Origin: Prorocentrum cordatum
Lineage: Eukaryota > Sar > Dinophyceae > Prorocentrales > Prorocentraceae
NCBI GenBank assembly: GCA_963575745.1
Contig: CAUYUJ010019115.1
Location: 177,041 to 241,040, forward strand
Direction of reading: 5' to 3'
Length of the DNA stretch: 64,000 bases
Both the position numbers and the translations under genes were made by a program. Shown here piece by piece: positions 58,190 through 64,000 of this stretch; position 1 is the first letter of the stretch; every line of letters begins with the position of its first letter. Below the pieces are notes generated by a model. That model saw nothing but the letters and a program-made list of their open reading frames with translations. It had not been told where the DNA came from and did no database searches.

Positions 58190-58330
58190 TTCCACGAGTT
58201 CACACTGGTCAGCTACAGCGCTGGCATCAGCGCGTGCGCGACGGGCGAGCAGTGGCAGCGGGCTCTGGCGCTGCTGAGCGAGATGTGGGAGACCATGGTG
58301 GAGCCCAACGTCATCTATATCCCAATACTA
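58190..58330 (+). pseudogene. PPR fragment, one motif
   Basis: LVSYSAGISACATGEQWQ continues RALALLSEMWETMVEPNVI, one PPR motif, then diverges. It is preceded by gccagccgtggattttccac, which also occurs in altered form near 20230 and 63196, so the fragment was copied with its flank. Confidence 0.65.
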
Positions 58331-59100
58331 GGCGTTGCGCGTGCCAGAGGGGTAATTGATTGCGCCCGCCGGGCCCGCGGCGGCGGCGCCTCCGCGGTCC
58401 CGCTCGTGGAGCGACGCCGTCCTGGCCCAGGAAAGCCCCGCGAGTGCCCCGGAAGGCCCCCGTAGCGCTGCTCTGCAGCGCAAGGGGCTTCCCATGCGGC
58501 CTGGGAAGGCCCCCACCAGGCTCCACCAGGCTCCCCGGTGGCCTCCGAGAGGGCCACGAGGACGTACAATTTTCGATATCATTTAGGTTTTTCCATACTT
58601 CCTCTCGCGATTCATTCTCCTGCCTCGAGCTGATGGGAAAACCGCGCCCCACAGGATCCCGGAAGGCCTCTAGCAGATCCCATTCAAATTTATCTGATAT
58701 GAAAAACCATACCCCACACCCCACGTTTCTTGGGACATCTCACTCGTGGGAGGTGTTGCAGGGAGTAGCTGCCCGATTCAGCCGCGGACACCTGGGAACG
58801 CTGTTTCTGCGACCCCTCCCGCGCCGAGCCTGTCCCAAGACGTGTCGGGTGTTGTTTTTGTCAGATAGTCTTGCGCCTCCTCCTTCTCCTCCCCGTCGTC
58901 GCTCTCCTCCGCCGCAGGAGCTCCTGCTGTTGCTGCTGGAGCTGCTGCCGCTGCTACTGGGGCCGCACTGCTGCTGTTGCTATTCGAGCTGCTGCTGTTG
59001 CTACTGCCCAGGCCCCCATGTCCGCTGCCGTTGATACTGTGAGCGCTGCTCTGGACCCCGTCAGAAGCCCCTGGCAAACAGCGCACCCTGAAGCAATGAG
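58331..59100 (+). other. Repeat-derived sequence with (CTG)n tract
   Basis: 58440-58580 is CCGGAAGGCCCC-type minisatellite. 58915-59025 is interrupted (CTG)n. No gene. Confidence 0.55.
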
Positions 59101-59199
59101 CAGCAGCAAGCGCACTCTGACCATTGGCACTCGTGGACGGCAGTCCACGAGCCTGGCCTCTTCTCCTGCCATGCCAGGACCTCTGCGTGCGAGGCCGAC

Positions 59200-60545
59200 A
59201 GGCGCCCCGGGGGCAGCTCCGACCGGCCTGCGGGCCTCGGGTCGCGTCCCCTACACGGATCCGTGGGGTTCAAAGACGGCACCCACGACGGCCCTGACGG
59301 CCCAGGCGGCCCTCGTAGGTCTCCTGTGGGTTGTTGGCGGATTTTGGCGTTCTCGCCTCTTCGGGCTCCCGAAACGCCCTGCTGACTGAGGGCTCCAGGA
59401 GGGGGAGCTGGAACTTGCATTTCGCACCCTTCGCCCCGAGATGGCCCCCGAAACCGCCAGCAGACTCCCAAGAAACACTTCAGACGCTTCAGGAGGTCCC
59501 CCCGAAACGGCCCAAGAAAGTTTCAAGAGACCCCCCATAATCGCCCAGCGAAGCCAACTTCAGTGATGTCCGATGGGTTTTGAACGGATTTCGACGTTCT
59601 CGCCTTACCGGGCTTCCTATGCCAGGTGATGGCCTACGAGGCCGACCATATCGCCCCAAGGCGGCCCAACAGGCCTCCAAGAGAGCCCCCCAGGCAGCCC
59701 AGGAGGGCCTGAAGGCGGCCCGCGAGGCACCCAAGCTGGTCCATGACGGTCCCAAGAGGGACCCTGTCAGTTTTCTGGTTTTGAAAGAGGACAGGTCTGC
59801 CTTCAACAAAAAGGCGGGTCTACTCTGTAAGGGCGTTTTTTTTGAAGGTAGATTTGCCTTCGAAAAAACCGTTCTTACAGTGAAGGCAGATTTGCCTTCA
59901 AAAAAACTGTTCTTACAGAGTAGACCAGCCTTTTTTTGAAGGCAGACATGCCTTCAAAAACACTCTCACAGAGAGCCCCAAAAGGCCTTGGGCCACGCTC
60001 CCTACACGGCACAAGCGGGACCCACAGACGGCCGATGAGGTGCCCTAAGACGACCCCGACGGCCCAGGAGGCCTCCGAAGACGGCCCACGACGGTCCCAA
60101 GAGGCCTCCCACGACGGTCCCACGACGGTCAGAGGTTTCCTTGGTCTTTGGGAAGGATTTCGACGTTCTCGCCTGTCTGGGCTTCCGATGCTACATGATG
60201 GCCCACGAGGCCCCAATATCGCTTCAAGGCGGTCCACAAGGCTCCCAAGAGACACCCCCTCGGCAACCCAAGATGGTTTTAATGCTGCCAAGCCGGGGCC
60301 CAAGACGGCCCAGGAGGGCCCCCGAGGGCCCCGACAGGGCCGCAAGAGGGGGAACTGGAGCTTGCGTTTCGCACCGTCCGCCCCGTGATGGACCCCGACA
60401 CTGCCAGCAGACCCCCAAGAAGCCCCCTAGCTGCCCCAGGAGGCCCGCACGAGGCCCGAATCAGGGCGACGAGGCCACCGAGAGGCCCAAAGCCGCCTCA
60501 CAGAGGCTTCCCAGGGAAGACCCCTTGGAGAGCTCCCGCGCCGGC
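59200..60545 (+). repeat. CCAAGACGGC-type minisatellite with conserved spacer
   Basis: Three successive segments each carry a gattttgg/ggattttgaacgg..ttcgacgttctcgcc spacer (59338, 59573, 60150) within ccc-aaga-ggcc repeats, about 235 and 575 bases apart. Confidence 0.7.
59793..59950 (+). repeat. Foldback / MITE-like inverted repeat
   Basis: Left arm 59793-59831 (aggtctgccttcaacaaa...) and right arm 59912-59950 are imperfect reverse complements over about 39 bp; the inner 20 bp (aggcgggtctactctgtaag) matches at 19 of 20. Inside are smaller palindromes gaaggcagatttgccttc (59882) and a variant (59843). No ORF. Confidence 0.8.
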
Positions 60546-60679
60546 CACACAGGATAGCCCCATCGACGACGCAACAGGAGATCACACGTTCGACCGTTGC
60601 TCCTCCCTTCTCGCTCCTTGCTCCTCGCTGATCCCTCCTCGCTTCCTCTGCGTCCTCGACCCTGACTCCTCGATCCTCG

Positions 60680-60860
60680 ATCCTCGGTCCACTCACGAGC
60701 TGCAGCTTGCGCCAGCTGGCAAGGGAACCAAGAAGCAGCACTCTTCAGCCTCAAGCAACAACGTCGAACAGCAGCAGCAGTCCACAGCAAGCACCGGCAG
60801 CACACAGTAACGGTAAGCAGCAGCAGCAGCAGCAACATGCCGCAGGCAGCAGCAACTTGC
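60680..60860 (+). repeat. (CAG)n-rich tract
   Basis: Interrupted CAG and AACA triplets. Confidence 0.75.
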
Positions 60861-60904
60861 AGCTTCAGGCAGCAACGCGTGTACCACCTCGGTCAGATTT
60901 CGTG

Positions 60905-60990
60905 GCTGGTAGGCCAGCGGTCAGCCCTAGTCATCATCTTTACACCACTGGGACGAGCACGTGCGAGAAGGGTCTGTGCACCGAGTGACT
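60905..60990 (+). pseudogene. Degraded PPR remnant
   Basis: cagccctagtca and tacaccactgggac..gcacgtgcgagaagggt align with the start of the PPR motif (SALVSYNAGISACEKG) with several changes. Confidence 0.5.
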
Positions 60991-60999
60991 CACGGCGGC

Positions 61000-61735
61000 T
61001 CCGAGCCGCTCACGCTCCGAAGGCGCCAGTACGGCCCGAGACGCTCAAGAGGGCGCTCCGACGGCCCAAGACGTCTCGGAGACGCTCCAGAGCCGCCCCG
61101 ACGGCCCCAGTGGACCCCCAGCGAGCCCCAGGGCGGCCCGAGAGGGCCCGAAAACGGGCCCAGTGGCCTCCCAAACGGCCCAGGAGAACCTCGCGGACGG
61201 CCCCAGACAGCACAAATCATAGATTTCCTATGGTTTTTGAAGAATTTTCGCGCTCTCGCCATGTTGGGCCAAGAACGGCCCCAGACGGCTCCAGGACCAA
61301 GTCAGACCGATCTACGACGGCCCAACAGGCCCCCAGGAGGACCCCGAGCCGGCGCAAGACGGTTCCTCAACGGCCTAAAAGGCGCCCAAGACGGCCCAAG
61401 ATGAACCCAAGACAGCCCCAAGAGCGACCCCAGACGGCCCAGGACCGTCCCAAGACGGCCCCAGATCGACCCAAGACGGCCCAAAATGGCCCCAAGATGG
61501 CCCAAGAGGCCGCCAAGTCGGCCCCAAGACAGGCTCAGAGGCACCCAAGACGGCCCAAATGGGCTCCGAGAGGCCCCCAGGAAGCCGAAAAGAAGACCCA
61601 AGAGGCCCCCAAACAGCCTCCAGACGGCCCTCAGTGGCTTCAGAATTGTTTTGAACAGAGGGGAGCGGACGAGAGGCGAGAAGCAGAACGCAGGCCCGAC
61701 ATAAGCGTTCTGGACAGTCCGATCGAGAGGAAGAT
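61000..61735 (+). repeat. CCAAGACGGC-type minisatellite
   Basis: Units such as ggcccaagacggccc and agaggcccc, with a conserved spacer atagatttcctatggttttt near 61219 related to the satellite spacer at 20570. Confidence 0.75.
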
Positions 61736-61792
61736 GAGGAGGAGGAAGAGGAGGAGGAGGAGGAGAAGGAGGAGGAGGATCCAGCAGCATTA

Positions 61793-61823
<31 letters not shown>

Positions 61824-61874
61824 GAAAGCAGCAGCAGCAGCAGCAGCAGCAGTAGCAGCAGAAGCAGAAAGCAG

Positions 61875-61948
<74 letters not shown>

Positions 61949-61960
61949 TGCGAGCATCAG
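61735..61960 (+). repeat. (GGA)n then (CAG)n microsatellite
   Basis: 61735-61785 is GGA/GAA; 61796-61950 is nearly pure CAG with a few GAA and TAG interruptions. Confidence 0.9.
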
Positions 61961-62072
61961 CAGCATTCAAGCAGTATCAGCAACATATTTCGCACACTTG
62001 ATCTCGCTACGCTTCACTCTCCGCCCCGACCCCGCAAGCAATTTCTTACTTAGAACGTGTCGTGGCCGTAGG

Positions 62073-62250
62073 CCGCGGTTCAGCCCTAGTCAGCTACAAT
62101 GCTGGGATCAGCGCGTGCGAAAAGGGACATCAGTGGCAGCGAGCTCTGAAGCTGCTGAGCGAGATGTGGGAGGCGAAGGTGGATCCCGACGTCAGCTGTG
62201 CTACAATTCTGGCCGCGGCGCGTGCGAAAGTAGCGATCCGCTCGAACCGC
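62073..62250 (+). pseudogene. PPR fragment, one motif
   Basis: SALVSYNAGISACEKGHQWQ continues RALKLLSEMWEAKVDPDV, then a degraded motif (CYNSGRGACESSDPL). It is close to 25205-25380 in sequence and in what follows. Confidence 0.7.
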
Positions 62251-64000
62251 GCAGGAGCGCCTTGGAGCGCCTTGGAGCGCCCAGAGCGCCCTCAGGGCCC
62301 CTGGGCCGCTCCACTGGGGCGCTCCAGAGGGTCCCCAGATGGCCCCAAGACGGCCTCAGACAGCTCCACGACAGTTCTGAGGCGCTCGGGAGGGCGCCAG
62401 GACGGCCCAAGAGAACCCCAACGGAGCCCCATGACGGCCTAAGAGGGCCCGCTGACAGGCCAGGAGCCTGCACAGACGGCCCAAGAGAACCCAGCTGGCA
62501 GTCCCACCGAGGCCAAAATCTTAATTTTCTATAGGTTTTTGAAGAGTTCTCGCATTCTCGATATTTCAGCCCAACAGCGGCCCCAGACTGCTCCAGGGGC
62601 GTCCCAGGTCGCCCCAAGACGGTCCAGGAGGCCCCGCCGACAAGTGCCCCCAAACGGCCCAAGAGGGCCACAAGACTGCCCAAGAGAGCCCCAAGTCGAA
62701 TAGAGCCCCCGTGGACCCTGAGACAGCCCCAAGAGGGCCCCAGGAGCTGCCCAACAGGTCCCAAAGTGGGCTCCAAGACGGCCCGAGACTGCCAACAACC
62801 CCTAGCATGGCCCAAGGACGGCCGGAGAGGCCTCCAAGACGATCCAAAAGGGCCGCAAAAAGGCCGAAGAGGACCCCCAGAGGCTCCAGAGAGAACCCCA
62901 GGAGGCCTCGAAGGGAGTCCCTCCTCGACGTTCCGGCCGCTCTGGGGACCCTTTGCTGCTTCCAGGGCCTCCCCGCTCCTCTTTCCTTTCTCCCTACTCC
63001 TCCCCTGACCGCCTTCCTTCCGAGCTCCAGCCGCTCAGGGACCACCACAGCCAGGTCGGAGAGCTGCATCTTTTTTTGTTTCTGGGGCCTGACCGCTCCT
63101 CTCTCGGTTCTGCTCGCTTCGACCTCCCAGCCGTGGATGCTCCTGCCGGAGGGCCCAGCGTCGGCGACATGTGCGCGTTCGGGACCGACATCTTGACCTG
63201 CCAGCCGTGGAGTTTTCATAGGTTGGCACTCGTCTCTGCTGCAATGGCTGGCCCAGCGCTCGCGGAGGAGCCCATCGGTGGCAGCGGACCGGCCCCCTCT
63301 GGCGGCCCTAGCGAGCCCCAGCAGGCATCGGCGCGCTTTCAAGATGGCCCAAGAGCGTTCAGAGACGCACCAGAAGGCCCCCAAGAGGGCCCCCAGACGG
63401 CCGAAGACGGTCCAAGAGGGTCTCCGAGAGGCGCCTATAGCCCTCGACATCGCCTCAGACAGCCTCCAGACGGCCCAAGAGGCTGGCAAAACGCTCCAAG
63501 TGGTCTCCACGACGAGCCCCAAGAGAGCCCGAACGCAGACAAATCGTCCCGTTCCTTTCCGAAGACATACATTTTCGCAGTTCCCGGGCTTGCCCTCTTC
63601 ATATCGTTCAAGACGGCCATGCAAGGTCCCAAGATGGCCCCAGGACGGCTCCTGAGGCGCCCCTGGCGGCCCACGGGGCACCTAAGACAGCCTCAAGAGC
63701 GGCCCAGGACGGCCCTAGACGACCCGCAGACGGTGCCCAGACTGTTCTGGAGACGCCCAAGACGGCCGCAGACAACCCCCAGACGGCCCCGTACGGCCTG
63801 CACACGGCCCACGCGGCACCCGAGACAAACAGCCCAAGAGGTCCCCAGGAGGCTTCCAGGAGGCCGAAAAGAAGCGCCGAGAGGCTCCTAAACGATCCCC
63901 AGAGGCCCCAAGACGACGGCCCAAGAAGCACCGAAGACATCCCTAACAGCAGCCAAAGACGGCCTAAGACGGCCCGAAGACGGTCCCAAAACGGCTCCAA
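62251..64000 (+). repeat. Minisatellites, segmental copies of 23.8-26.1 kb
   Basis: 62250-62920 parallels 25381-26100. 63790-64000 parallels 24130-24345 (aggaggcttccaggaggccg, cccaagaagcaccgaagaca, aaaacggctccaa). 62920-63300 is less repetitive but has no recognised product; 63196-63260 has a faint PPR remnant. Confidence 0.7.

Noticed and set aside
1-64000. Trans-spliced leader (DinoSL) relics, rRNA or tRNA genes
   Set aside because: Looked for by eye; no convincing match to ttttggctcaag or to a tRNA cloverleaf was found.

Overview
The window looks like intergenic, repeat-rich nuclear DNA of a dinoflagellate alga; the genus cannot be fixed from sequence alone. The grounds are: (i) pentatricopeptide (PPR) fragments of the YNAGISACEKG..QWQRALALLSEM type that I associate with dinoflagellate gene models; (ii) tyrosine-recombinase (YR) retroelements carrying a cytosine-C5-methyltransferase-like domain; (iii) a Copia-order LTR retrotransposon with captured domains; and (iv) long GC-rich minisatellites. 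I saw no rRNA gene, tRNA gene, CRISPR array or bacterial operon, and no DinoSL leader sequence.

Layout. 1-7.4 kb: tightly packed plus-strand ORFs of unknown origin, one with a divergent Tpt1/KptA-like (RNA 2'-phosphotransferase) domain. 7.4-10.7 kb: mostly simple repeats plus one Ala/Arg-rich ORF. 10.755-17.524 kb: YR retroelement 1 with a full set of split direct repeats (A1-ORFs-B1-A2-B2), two gag-like ORFs, RT-RNase H-recombinase and a C5-MTase-like ORF. 17.5-26.4 kb: microsatellites, a 31-33 bp array, a dimeric ~805 bp satellite, a hairpin satellite and PPR fragments. 26.493-42.572 kb: a complete young LTR retrotransposon (two 264 bp LTRs, 3 differences; 5 bp target duplication CTGTT; primer binding site). 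It encodes Gag, small ORFs, a KptA-like ORF, a RING plus protease ORF, and a polyprotein with MTase-like, integrase, RT and RNase H domains. 42.6-47.9 kb: mostly unassigned sequence and microsatellites. 47.937-54.867 kb: YR retroelement 2, decayed by frameshifts but with the same split-direct-repeat layout. 54.9-64 kb: microsatellites, hairpin clusters, PPR fragments and CCAAGACGGC-type minisatellites, including segmental copies of the 23-26 kb region.

The most striking observation is in the LTR element. At least 35 copies of a 14-nt hairpin, GCNNG-GNAA-CN'N'GC, are scattered from 27066 to 42187. The stem covaries (nine NN dinucleotides, nearly all compensated or wobble paired), and the loop is always a GNRA-type tetraloop (GAAA, GCAA, GGAA or GTAA). 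Most copies are in frame and encode xGNxP, but others are in different frames or in the 3' noncoding region, so the constraint looks nucleic-acid level. I saw no such family elsewhere in the window.

Other themes are: (a) KptA-like domains in two different ORF clusters; (b) C5-MTase-like Rossmann domains in all three retroelements; (c) ORFs joined by stop/start junctions (ATGA, TGATG, TAGGATG, TGAGCAGATG), suggesting reinitiation-coupled translation; (d) two in-frame TGA codons breaking the pol frame of the young LTR element.
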